Origin: Opitutaceae bacterium
GTDB lineage: Bacteria > Verrucomicrobiota > Verrucomicrobiia > Opitutales > Opitutaceae
NCBI GenBank assembly: GCA_030648295.1
Contig: JAUSID010000053.1
Span: 1-47,243, forward strand
Length of the DNA stretch: 47,243 nucleotides
Direction: 5' to 3'
The notes under the pieces are model-generated. The model saw only the letters and a list, made by a program, of their open reading frames with translations. It was not told the origin of the DNA and ran no database searches. The translations under genes and the position numbers were made by a program. Below are positions 15,112 to 22,828 of this stretch, in pieces (positions within the stretch are counted from its first letter, which is position 1; each line of letters opens with the position of its first letter).

Positions 15112-16956
15112 TTATTTCGAAACGTCGTTCAGCATTTCGGCCAGCGACGTGTAACGCTCGAGCAGCTTGCGCGCGGCGGCACAGGTGGCGGCCGGAGCGA
15201 GGCGCGTGTTTTCCGCGAGGAAGATGATGTAGCTCGCGATGTTTCGGGAAAAGTTCAGCCGGCCTTCGTCGCTGATGGAATAGAACCGCGCCCGCTGCCG
15301 GTATCCCGCCGGCGTATGATCACCGAGCGCCGTCTTAACCGCGCTGCCGTTGCCGGCCAGCACGTACAGGAAATTGTATTCGAACCAGAACATGTGGTCC
15401 GGGCTCGGCGGCAATGACTCCAGCGCCAGCCGCGTCACCGTTGGATTCGCAAACACGTTCACGTCCCGCCCGGCTTTGCCGAGCGCGTCGGTGATGAACA
15501 CGCGGGCCATTTTCTGCTCCGTCAGGTCGACGCTGAACGCACCGCTTTGCGCGAGCTCGATGGTGAACTTGTACCAGTCGCGCCACAGCGCTTGATCCGC
15601 GGGATTCTTTGAGGCGAACAGCGCCCGGCCCATCTCGTAGGTGTAGCGTCCGCTCGTCTTGATTTCCAGCCGGCTGCCCGTTACCTCGCCCATGACCTGG
15701 TAGTTCTCCGCCGATTTTCCCGAGCCCGAATGAAATCCGATGCTCGCGCCGAACTGCCGGCACACGCCCCACTGCTTCTCGATCAGCGCGCGCAGGGCCG
15801 CGTTGTCGAGATACGGCATGTTCTTCTGGAAACCGAAGGCCGGCGCGACGAAGTGGATCTTCATCCCCAGCGCTTCGCATAGCGCCAGCATGATTGCCGT
15901 CGTCTCCGGCGTCGTCAGCCCGGGCAGCTCGTCGATTGACAGCTCGCGCAAATACCCGCGACCGGCATCGGTGGTGAAATGGCCCGCCCGCGCGGCGGCG
16001 TATTTCTCGTCGCGCCGCTTCATTTTTTGCAGCGCCGGCCACACGTAGGCGAGCAGCCGCGCGTAATCGTTTTCGTTCAATGCGAGCCCCGCGGAGCCGA
16101 CGCGTGTCTTCACCTTGTCCACCAGTGCCGCCGGGACGTTGGTGCGGACCCACGCCGTGGCGTCGTCCGGCACCTTCGTTTGTGCGAGCTCCGGCGACAG
16201 ATCGAATGTGATATAGCTCGCCAGCAGGCAGCCCTTGACGAGCGCGTCCTCGCGGTGATCGAACTTGCCGCCGATCGGCTGGTGATCGGCGTTGAAGCTC
16301 CACGCGATGCCGCGCCGGTGGAAGCCGGTCTTCAGTTTCGTCAGCACGCAGCCGTGGCTCATGCCCTCGACGCTCTGCCCCTGGTGGCCTTCGGGCACGT
16401 TCGTGCCGATGAAGGGGAACGGCACGGTGTCGAGCTGGCCGGCGAGCATCACGTCCACATCGAAGACGAGCTCGCGTGGAATCGAATTCTGGTTCGCCGT
16501 GACGCCGATGCTCAGGGCGCTCATCGCCCAGTCGACCGCGGGCCAGTGCAGCGTGGTGAACCGCGCGCCAATGCCCAGCGTGGTCTGGCCGAGTTTTTCC
16601 GTCGCGGTGGGGAAGATCGTGCTGCGCGGATTATGCTCCTGCACGAGGTTCTTGAGCCGGAGAAGATTCGCGAACGTGGCGGGAAATGCCATCGCGCCGT
16701 CGGGCAGCGCCGCGCCGTCGGCCAGCGCGTCGGTCCTGCCTTCGAGCCGCCAGGCGCAGTCGCCCGCGGCATTTTCCAGCAGCGTCCAGCCGCCGGCCTT
16801 GGTTTCAAACCGGCTCTTGGGGTAGAGCTTCAGCGCCTTGCCGGTCGCGAGTTCCGCGCGCAACGCCGGCCAGTCGAGACAGAAGTCGGGACTCACGCAC
16901 GGGTTGGTCGCGATACGAAGATTGTTCTCGAGCAGGAAACGATTGATGGCGGACAT
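15112..16956 (-). CDS. uxaE: Tagaturonate/fructuronate epimerase, UxaE family (extended)
   Basis: 614 residues resembling the UxaE family (PF16257), which epimerises D-tagaturonate to D-fructuronate at C4 and so joins the galacturonate branch to the glucuronate branch. Family-like segments are WSFNADHQPIGGKFDHRED near 219-237, with His/Asp metal ligand candidates, and SIGFHSGSGKSAENY near 405-419, which recalls the conserved HSGSDK motif. Thermotoga-type UxaE has roughly 480-500 residues, so this protein is clearly longer; the first about 110 residues are the likely extra part. It sits directly upstream of uxaC, which strongly supports the call. The substrate has not been shown for this longer form. 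Confidence 0.68.
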   Translation of the reverse strand: MSAINRFLLENNLRIATNPCVSPDFCLDWPALRAELATGKALKLYPKSRFETKAGGWTLLENAAGDCAWRLEGRTDALADGAALPDGAMAFPATFANLLRLKNLVQEHNPRSTIFPTATEKLGQTTLGIGARFTTLHWPAVDWAMSALSIGVTANQNSIPRELVFDVDVMLAGQLDTVPFPFIGTNVPEGHQGQSVEGMSHGCVLTKLKTGFHRRGIAWSFNADHQPIGGKFDHREDALVKGCLLASYITFDLSPELAQTKVPDDATAWVRTNVPAALVDKVKTRVGSAGLALNENDYARLLAYVWPALQKMKRRDEKYAAARAGHFTTDAGRGYLRELSIDELPGLTTPETTAIMLALCEALGMKIHFVAPAFGFQKNMPYLDNAALRALIEKQWGVCRQFGASIGFHSGSGKSAENYQVMGEVTGSRLEIKTSGRYTYEMGRALFASKNPADQALWRDWYKFTIELAQSGAFSVDLTEQKMARVFITDALGKAGRDVNVFANPTVTRLALESLPPSPDHMFWFEYNFLYVLAGNGSAVKTALGDHTPAGYRQRARFYSISDEGRLNFSRNIASYIIFLAENTRLAPAATCAAARKLLERYTSLAEMLNDVSK

Positions 16957-17024
16957 GAGCTGGTGAACGCGAAGGGCTGAAGTCGCTCAGATAACGCGGC
17001 GGCTGACAAGGCTGAGGTTTTCGC

Positions 17025-17201
17025 AGGTTTTCGCTGCTGCGAAAACCTAGGATACAGACGAAGATGCTTCTGCTCGTAGCGGCGAGCGCCAGCGAGCCGA
17101 CGTTTTCGCTGCGGCGAAAACCTAGGATCAAAACACTCCGCGATTTGCCAATGCGCGGGTCACGAGGGAGTTCATCTAGGTTTTCGCAGCAGCGAAAACC
17201 T
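17025..17201. repeat. Three palindromes, family H (AGGTTTTCGC-N4-GCGAAAACCT)
   Basis: Perfect 10-base arms with a 4-base loop occur at 17025-17048 and 17178-17201. A slightly degraded copy is at 17102-17121, and single arms are repeated beside the first and third copies. Two are followed by AGGAT. They fill the 262-base gap between the thioredoxin-like gene and uxaE, and the third copy ends about 18 bases from the stop codon of the former. Confidence 0.85.
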
Positions 17202-17218
17202 CAGCAGCGAAAACCTAC

Positions 17219-17716
17219 CTAACGGTCCCAGTTTTCCTCCGTGTCCTTCAGCAGCTGCTGGAGAACGGGGAATCGCAGTTCGCCGTAGTTCAGCGCGTAG
17301 CGCAGCTTGCCGGAGCGAAAAACCCACGTCGCGGGAATCCACGTGAGTGGTAGGCCCATGAATGACGTCGCCTTCTCATCCACCCGCGTCGACGTGTTAG
17401 GATGCATCACCAGTCGGAAATTTTTTTGCTTCGCGATCCCGTTTTTGGCGAGCAACGCACGACCGTCGCCCTGGTCGCGACTCCACACGGTCACGAAAAT
17501 AAATTTCACGTTGGGGTTGGCGGAAATGAACTTCGCCCAGGTTTCGTTCGAGAGCTCCGCGTTGCAGTTCGGGCACCATGGGGCCCAGAAATGCACGACA
17601 CTCGTCTGGTCCGGCGCAACGGCTTCGGCGACCTGTTTCTCCACGGGAAGCCATTCCGCCGCGCGCGAGAGGACGAGTGAACCGAAGTACACTGCGAGCC
17701 ACACGAGTCGTTTCAT
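17219..17716 (-). CDS. Periplasmic thioredoxin-like protein
   Basis: 165 residues. The N-terminus is a signal peptide (about 1-20, ending SRAA), so the protein acts outside the cytoplasm. The thioredoxin fold shows HFWAPWCPNC with redox cysteines C48 and C51, and a later WIPATWVF with the conserved cis-Pro. The CPNC pair is unusual compared with CGPC (thioredoxin) or CPPC (many TlpA proteins). Likely a thiol-disulfide exchange protein of the TlpA/DsbE kind. No cytochrome c maturation genes are adjacent, so its partner is unknown. Confidence 0.75.
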   Translation of the reverse strand: MKRLVWLAVYFGSLVLSRAAEWLPVEKQVAEAVAPDQTSVVHFWAPWCPNCNAELSNETWAKFISANPNVKFIFVTVWSRDQGDGRALLAKNGIAKQKNFRLVMHPNTSTRVDEKATSFMGLPLTWIPATWVFRSGKLRYALNYGELRFPVLQQLLKDTEENWDR

Positions 17717-17760
17717 CGCCGCACCCTAGCGGGCTCGGGATCCGCTGCAACCGTGCGGCG

Positions 17761-17907
17761 GCAGTGGCTGCGGCTTCCAGCCGCAGATGGTTCGGATTTT
17801 CCATCGGCCTTTCGTAGCAGCGGAGGTGACGACGCTGAAGACGGCGACCCACCGGCGATCTCTTCCTGATCCCGACCCGATCTGCGGCAAGGATGCCGCA
17901 GCCACTT
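17761..17907. repeat. Paired hairpins, family I (GTGGCTGCGGC...GCCGCAGAT)
   Basis: GCAGTGGCTGCGGCTTCCAG at 17761 and ATCTGCGGCAAGGATGCCGC at 17880, ending GCCACTT, are inverse-related ends about 95 bases apart, and each end folds on itself. The same pair recurs at 45480-45579. It lies in the 387-base gap 17717-18103, where no gene is visible; the rest holds two more CCGCAGCC / CTGCGGCAA half-sites near 17944-17977. Confidence 0.7.
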
Positions 17908-18103
17908 CAAACCAGATCACAGCGCACCGCATTTCCCACCGATGCCGCAGCCGCTTGGCCCAACCAGACCTGCGGCAACCTCCGCCGTCGCTCCCCACCG
18001 CCGGCGCAAATCGCGAAAAAATCCGCGATGAACTCGCGTGCCAACTCTCGCGGTCGGCGCGTTCGCCCCGGCCGCGTTGTGACGGACCCTCGGAACGCGA
18101 TCG

Positions 18104-18514
18104 CTACTGCTTCGCGGGCGGCGACTCTTTCTTCGGCGGCGGGAAGGTTATGTTCTTCGTCGCCGCCTCCATCTCGCGCAGGGCGCGCTCCAACACTTCC
18201 GTATCCGAACCGCCACTGCGCACGACCGGTGCACCAATGGAAAAATCGATGGTGGCGCGGTCCTGAATCGGAACGACCATCTCGGGCGCGAGCCGCGTCG
18301 GTGGCGGTATGACGACGCGCGGAAGCTCGACCGAGGGCGGTTTCGCCACGACGAAAGGCACGGCGGGCGCCGGCCGCTCGATGCCGCGTTCGCGCGCTCT
18401 CTCCACGTTGCGCTGCGACTTCGGGGTGGGTACCGGCGCCGGTTGCCGGCTCCAAAAATAAAATGCGACCGCTGTCACCGCCGCAATCACCGCCCAGAAT
18501 ATGCGAAGTTTCAT
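18104..18514 (-). CDS. Small membrane-anchored Pro-rich protein, function unknown
   Basis: 136 residues from ATG 18514 (MKLRIFWAVIAAVTAVAFYF). A single N-terminal membrane segment (about 5-21) is followed by a long proline- and arginine-rich stretch (PAPVPTPKSQ, RVVIPPPTRL), a short beta-prone part (DRATIDFSIGAPVV) and a C-terminal helix VLERALREMEAATKN. Topology suggests a short cytosolic N-terminus and a periplasmic tail. I recognise no family. The frame continues upstream into the GAAGAACGCGAGA tandem repeat, which is not coding-like. Composition and position make it a plausible real gene, but codon evidence is limited. Confidence 0.5.
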   Translation of the reverse strand: MKLRIFWAVIAAVTAVAFYFWSRQPAPVPTPKSQRNVERARERGIERPAPAVPFVVAKPPSVELPRVVIPPPTRLAPEMVVPIQDRATIDFSIGAPVVRSGGSDTEVLERALREMEAATKNITFPPPKKESPPAKQ

Positions 18515-18570
18515 GCGCGTGATTGGTTGTGCCGCAGTGTGACGAGTCTTCGTCGAAGGGCCAGCGATTT

Positions 18571-18846
18571 GAGAAGAACGCGAGATGGGAAGAACGCGAG
18601 ATGGGAAGAACGCGAGACGCGGAAGACGCGGAAGAACGCGAGACGCGGAAACGGCAAAAAGAAGAAACGGCAGAAAGAAGAAACACGGAGACACTGAAAG
18701 ACGGGAAGAACGCGAGACTTGGAAAACGCGGAAGAACGCGAGATAGCGGAAGAACGCGAGATAGCGGAGAACGCGAGACGTGCGGTTTGCCGGTGTCTCG
18801 CTTGTCTCGCGTTCTTACGCGTCTTACGTATCTTGCGTTCTTCCGG
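18571..18846. repeat. Tandem GAAGAACGCGAGA array ending in its own inverse
   Basis: About ten purine-rich units of GAAGAACGCGAGA with variable spacers (TGG, CGCG, TAGCG) run over 18571-18780. From 18794 the complement appears: TGTCTCGCTTGTCTCGCGTT then CTTACGCGTCTTACGTATCT. The right part can pair with any of the left units. This fills the gap between the 136-residue protein and the YggU-type gene; no gene is visible in it. Confidence 0.85.
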
Positions 18847-18848
18847 AA

Positions 18849-19118
18849 TTATCGCGGAAATCGCGCCTGCACTTCGGCGAGGGTGAGGCCGTCGATTCGT
18901 ACCACCTTCTGCCGGGAGGTGTCGCCTCGCAACAGCGTGACGGCGCGACGCGGCACGCCAAATTCCCCGGCCAGGAACTCGCACAATTCGTCGTTCGCGC
19001 GACCGTCGAGCGGCGGCGCGTGGACCTTCACCTTGAGCGCATCGCCCAGCCAGCCGACGACCTCATTTCGCGGCGCATTGGGAATCGCTTTGATCGCAAG
19101 TATGCAGGCGTTGGCCAC
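18849..19118 (-). CDS. DUF167 / YggU family protein
   Basis: 89 residues of the UPF0235 (DUF167, YggU) family. The pattern is ILAIKAIPNAPRNEVVGW, LKVKVHAPPLDGRANDEL (the conserved APPxxGxAN motif) and FLAGEFGVPRRAVTLLRGDT, SRQKVVRI. These are small cytosolic alpha/beta proteins with no settled function, often found beside cell-division or proline-biosynthesis genes. Here the neighbours are a tandem repeat and, divergently, metX. The gene is complete, with a TAA stop. Confidence 0.88.
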   Translation of the reverse strand: MANACILAIKAIPNAPRNEVVGWLGDALKVKVHAPPLDGRANDELCEFLAGEFGVPRRAVTLLRGDTSRQKVVRIDGLTLAEVQARFPR

Positions 19119-19213
19119 GGCGAAATGTTCTCACCAGCGCGTGGTCGTTAGTCCAAGACATTCTCCTACGCGCCGATTTTGAAATCTTGAAACCAGCTCC
19201 ACGGACTCGACTT

Positions 19214-19269
19214 CGACCTCTGGTTTTCTGACCTCTGACCTCTGACGTCTGACCTCTGACGTCTGTCTG
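19214..19269. repeat. Tandem CTGACCT / CTGACGT repeat
   Basis: TCTGACCTCTGACCTCTGAC followed by GTCTGACCTCTGACGTCTGT, period 7-8, pyrimidine-rich on the plus strand. It lies in the 231-base divergent gap between the YggU gene and metX. It resembles the other low-complexity arrays of the window in length and period but has a different core. Confidence 0.75.
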
Positions 19270-19349
19270 CCGCCCCCACCGGACAGCCGCGTCATAACCT
19301 CCGGCTGCCCTTGCCTCACCCGGCCGACTCTAGTTTGCTGGCGCACTCG

Positions 19350-20546
19350 ATGACCGATGACATCGAAGTCGAGCCAGCCACGCAGACTTCGCCGCGCCAT
19401 CTTGCGCCAGGCGACGTTGGCCTCGTCACGCCGCGTGACTTCGTTTACAGCCAGCCGTTCACCTTCAAGAGCGGGCAGGTCATCCCCGGTTTCACCCTGC
19501 GTTATGAAACCTATGGCACGCTGAGCGCGACGCGGGACAATGTCGTCCTAATTTGTCACGCGCTGAGCGGCGATCACCACTGCGCGGGCTGGCACTCACC
19601 CGACGATCGCAAGCCGGGCTGGTGGAACAATCTGATCGGCCCCGGCAAGGCCGTCGACACGGGGCGGTTCTTCGTCGTCTGCGCGAATGTTCTCGGCGGC
19701 TGCCAGGGATCGACCGGCCCGTCCTCAACCAACCCGGAGACGGGGCGGCCCTACGGCGTGATGTTTCCCTTCGTGACCATCCGCGACATGGTGCGCTCCC
19801 AAAAACTGCTGCTCGATCATCTCGGCGTGGTCGAGTTGCAGGCGGTGATTGGCGGATCGATGGGTGGCATGCTGGCGCTTCTTTTCGGCATCGAGTATCC
19901 GCGGTTTGTCCGCCGCGTGGTCGCGATGGCGACGACGGCGCGCGAAAGCGCCCAGGCGATCGCATTCAACGAGGTCGGCCGGCAGGCCATCATGCAGGAT
20001 CCAGCGTGGAATCATGGCGATTATCCACGTGACAGCGGCCCGCGCGTCGGCCTCGCGATTGCCCGGATGATGGCGCACATCACCTACGTTTCCGATGCGA
20101 GCATGGATCGGAAATTCGGCCGGCGAAAAAAGAACAGCGCGCATGCCGATGCGTACACCTTCGAACCGCAATTCGAGGTCGAGGGCTACCTGCGATATCA
20201 GGGCCAGAGTTTCATCAACCGGTTCGACGCGAACTCGTACCTGTACATCACGCGCGCCCTCGATCAATTCGATCTCGCCCACGCGTATGGTTCGCTCGAA
20301 GGGGCCTTTTCCCACGTGGAGGCGGACACGCTGGTGGTCGGGTTCACCAGCGACTGGCTGTTTCCACCCGAACAGAATCGTGCGCTCACGCTCGCGCTGC
20401 TGCGAGCGGGCAAGCGCGCGAGTTACGCCGAACTCGCGACCGATCTCGGGCATGACTCGTTCCTGCTCGAGTCCGACGAACTGTACACGCTGATCCGGGG
20501 ATTCCTCGAGCGTGACCAGCCGTATGTCTTCGACTACAGCATCTGA
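19350..20546 (+). CDS. metX: Homoserine O-acetyltransferase
   Basis: 398 residues from ATG 19350 (MTDDIEVEPATQTSP); a TTG at 19311 in the same frame is the less likely start. Alpha/beta-hydrolase enzyme that transfers an acyl group, usually acetyl, to homoserine in methionine synthesis. The nucleophile is S170 in VIGGSMGGML. The acid is in FTSDWLFPPEQ, and the His in LGHDSFLLESDE near the C-terminus. CANVLGGCQGSTGPSSTNPE is the characteristic substrate-loop motif. Acetyl versus succinyl specificity cannot be decided by eye. metW follows on the same strand after 91 bases, the common metXW arrangement. Confidence 0.95.
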   Translation: MTDDIEVEPATQTSPRHLAPGDVGLVTPRDFVYSQPFTFKSGQVIPGFTLRYETYGTLSATRDNVVLICHALSGDHHCAGWHSPDDRKPGWWNNLIGPGKAVDTGRFFVVCANVLGGCQGSTGPSSTNPETGRPYGVMFPFVTIRDMVRSQKLLLDHLGVVELQAVIGGSMGGMLALLFGIEYPRFVRRVVAMATTARESAQAIAFNEVGRQAIMQDPAWNHGDYPRDSGPRVGLAIARMMAHITYVSDASMDRKFGRRKKNSAHADAYTFEPQFEVEGYLRYQGQSFINRFDANSYLYITRALDQFDLAHAYGSLEGAFSHVEADTLVVGFTSDWLFPPEQNRALTLALLRAGKRASYAELATDLGHDSFLLESDELYTLIRGFLERDQPYVFDYSI

Positions 20547-20637
20547 AACCGCGAGCCATCCGGCCCCGCGCCATGATCCTCACCCCCGGCAATCCCCCGC
20601 TGGCCCGTCGCGTTTTCCCGGCGCTGTTTTCCCGCGC

Positions 20638-21255
20638 ATGAAGACGAACGGCTCCAAGCTGGTGGAGAAGCGGACGGTCGACATGCAGATCATCGGGGAC
20701 TGGGTCGAGCCGAACACGCGCGTACTCGACCTCGGCTGCGGCGCGGGCGCGCTGCTCGATTACCTCGTGCAGACGAAACACGTCTCGGCGGCCGGCGTGG
20801 ATCTCGAACTGGTGAAGATCACCTCGTGCGTGCGGCGGGGACTTTCCGCCTATCAGGGCGACATGACCACCTTCATGCGCGCATTTCCCGACAAGCATTT
20901 CGATCGCGTCATCTGCTCGCGCACCGTGCAGGAGCTGGCGGATCCGCGCGGGGTGATCCTGGAGGCGTTGCGCGTCGGGCGGGCGCTGACGGTCGGTTTC
21001 GTCAATCACGCGTTCTGGAAAAACCGCGTGAACATGCTGCTGCGCGGCCGGAAAATCCGGAACGAGGTCTACACCACGGAATGGTTCGAGAGTCGTCCGG
21101 CGAATCCGGTGGCGATCGCGGATTTCGAGCATTTTTGCGCGGTCGAGGGAATCCAGATCGCGCGCCGCGTGCATCTCGCCGGCAACTGGCGGACGCCGTG
21201 CCGCACGATGCCGAACTTGTTTGCCGGATACGCGCTCTACGATCTCGCGCGCTAG
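20638..21255 (+). CDS. metW: Methionine biosynthesis protein MetW (SAM-methyltransferase fold)
   Basis: 205 residues from ATG 20638 (MKTNGSKLVEKRTVDMQIIG). Family pattern: MQIIGDWVEPNTRVLDLGCGAGALLDYL with the SAM-binding glycine motif, then AGVDLELVKITSCVRRGL, DRVICSRTVQEL and the late FVNHAFWKNRVNMLLRG. MetW forms a complex with MetX in several bacteria and is needed for its full activity. The open frame begins inside metX, but the first part there is not family-like. Position after metX supports the name. Confidence 0.9.
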   Translation: MKTNGSKLVEKRTVDMQIIGDWVEPNTRVLDLGCGAGALLDYLVQTKHVSAAGVDLELVKITSCVRRGLSAYQGDMTTFMRAFPDKHFDRVICSRTVQELADPRGVILEALRVGRALTVGFVNHAFWKNRVNMLLRGRKIRNEVYTTEWFESRPANPVAIADFEHFCAVEGIQIARRVHLAGNWRTPCRTMPNLFAGYALYDLAR

Positions 21256-21274
21256 TAGCGCACCGGGCTCTGCC

Positions 21275-21333
21275 TGGGAGCGCGGGCCTCCGGCCCGCCC
21301 CGGCACATTGCGGGCGGGACGCCCGCGCTCCCA
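21275..21333. repeat. Palindromic element, family A
   Basis: TGGGAGCGCGGGC at 21275-21287 and GCCCGCGCTCCCA at 21321-21333 with two nested hairpins between. It occupies the gap between the convergent ends of metW and the alginate-lyase-family gene, 4 bases from the latter's stop codon. The ends are identical to those at 2381-2488. Confidence 0.8.
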
Positions 21334-21337
21334 AGGG

Positions 21338-22480
21338 CTACGGCAGCCCAACCGCGCCGATGTCGCCGTGGGTCAGCGTTTCCCAGACGATGTGATTCAT
21401 GTCCGCGCCGGTGGGCCGATTCGTTGGCAGCATCTTTGCCATTTTCGGCAGCGCAATGTGGAGCCGGTGGTGGAAATGATTGAACGCGATCTCCCACGTC
21501 GGCTGGAGGGAAAACTCGAGGTTCGGCGGTGGCTTCGCACCGTTCGGCGGCAGGAACTGCGCCTGAAATTCCATTGCGGCGATGATGCGTGCGCCCTGCT
21601 CGGCATAGAGATCGAGGCCCTGCTGGCGCGCGGTTTCAGCCGCGTTGACCATCGAGGCGAATCCCATGTTGGCGTGATGGGCGTCGCGCATCGATTCCTG
21701 CAGCAGTCCATCGACGAACGGCGTGGAAATTCCCTTGTTGCTCCAATACGGCATCTCGCCATTCGGCGGGAGGACGGGCGTCGGTCCATCGCGGCTCAGG
21801 TAAATGTACGCGGGCGCACGGCCGCGCCACATCTTCACGCCGGCATCGAAAAGCGCGCGGTCCTCGTTGAACACGCCGATGTTGATCAGCGCTTCGCTCA
21901 TCGCGAGTTCCTTGTTCCCGTTCTCGGACGAGCCGCCGATGATCGACGGGACGTATTGCTCCCGGAGCATTTTTTCGAAACGCGCGCTGTCGTCGGCCGC
22001 CCAGCCATCAAAGGTATGCCGGATGATTTCCGCTGCCCGCGGCCACACCGAGGCGGTCCACGCCGCCTGAATCGGCCCGTTGTTGTTGGTATGCCCGCCC
22101 GTCAGCGTGCGGGCCCACGCGTTCATGATCTCGATCGCGTTGCGCGCATACTCCGGCTTGCCCATTACGTACCAGGCCAGCGCTTGGGAGTAAGCCGCGG
22201 CACTGTCGCGGCGTTCGTCCTTGCAGCCCAGATCGGGTCGCGAATAAGAACCGCATTCCACGGTGGCGCGCGGGGTCGGCTTATAAGTCAGGGCCGCGTA
22301 TGGGCTCGCGAGCATGGCGGCGAACGCCGTTTTCTGCGGCTCGATGCCGCCCGCCACGCGCTGCTTGATCAGATCAAGCTGCGCGCGATTGAGCAGCACG
22401 CCCGGGTGCCGAAAATCGCTGGCCGCCGCGTCGAGACCGAACGTGGAGAGCAGGAGGAATATCAGGGCGCGTCGCAGCAT
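21338..22480 (-). CDS. Secreted alginate-lyase-family protein (PF05426)
   Basis: 380 residues from ATG 22480. A signal peptide (MLRRALIFLLLSTFGLDAAA) is followed by FRHPGVLLNRAQLDLIKQRV, the usual opening of the alginate lyase family with an alpha/alpha-barrel fold. Other family segments are SAAAYSQALAWYVMGKPEYA, AIEIMNAWARTL, TASVWPRAAEIIRHT and ALINIGVFNEDRALFDAGV. Such enzymes cleave uronate-containing polysaccharides by beta-elimination. The typical active-site Asn-His pair is represented by GGSSENGNKELA and NHFHHRLHIALP, but I cannot assign catalytic residues. Proximity to the hexuronate genes is suggestive. Substrate not determinable. Confidence 0.72.
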   Translation of the reverse strand: MLRRALIFLLLSTFGLDAAASDFRHPGVLLNRAQLDLIKQRVAGGIEPQKTAFAAMLASPYAALTYKPTPRATVECGSYSRPDLGCKDERRDSAAAYSQALAWYVMGKPEYARNAIEIMNAWARTLTGGHTNNNGPIQAAWTASVWPRAAEIIRHTFDGWAADDSARFEKMLREQYVPSIIGGSSENGNKELAMSEALINIGVFNEDRALFDAGVKMWRGRAPAYIYLSRDGPTPVLPPNGEMPYWSNKGISTPFVDGLLQESMRDAHHANMGFASMVNAAETARQQGLDLYAEQGARIIAAMEFQAQFLPPNGAKPPPNLEFSLQPTWEIAFNHFHHRLHIALPKMAKMLPTNRPTGADMNHIVWETLTHGDIGAVGLP

Positions 22481-22565
22481 GTCGGAGAGTCCGGTCAGGT
22501 AATAGCGCGGCCGGGTGCCTTTGAGACAACAACGCTCGCGGCTTAGCCGTATGGATTCAGTGGAC

Positions 22566-22713
22566 AACCGCGAATGAACGCGAATGGACGCCAATTCCAT
22601 GCGAGGAGGGGGAGGATTGCCCAAGGGAAACCATGGTCACCGTTTGGTTGATCGTTTCCATGCTCCCCCAAAACGTCTTCTCCATTCGCGTGAATTGGCG
22701 TCCATTCGCGGTT
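22566..22713. repeat. 148-base MITE-like element, family D, orientation 1
   Basis: Begins AACCGCGAATGAACGCGAAT and ends CCATTCGCGGTT. The interior contains GGAGGATTGCCCAAGGGAAA and CCGTTTGGTTGATCGTTTCC. The copy at 37646-37792 is the reverse complement with scattered mismatches. It lies in the gap 22481-22828 upstream of the TAT-exported TIM barrel. The remaining 115 bases carry a segment shared with 25261-25325. No protein-coding capacity is seen. Confidence 0.85.
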
Positions 22714-22828
22714 GAACTGAATTGTTCCGGCTTGGTCAGGACCGTAATTTAAGGTGAGAAATCCGCGGGCTGTCCCAATCCGGTTCTCCGCTGCTATTAT
22801 CGTTTGGGCCACCACTCCATGCGCTCCC

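Noticed and set aside
19119-19349. Possible SAM-responsive riboswitch upstream of metX
   Set aside because: No SAM-I, SAM-II or SAH core motif could be found; the gap is largely a CTGACCT tandem.
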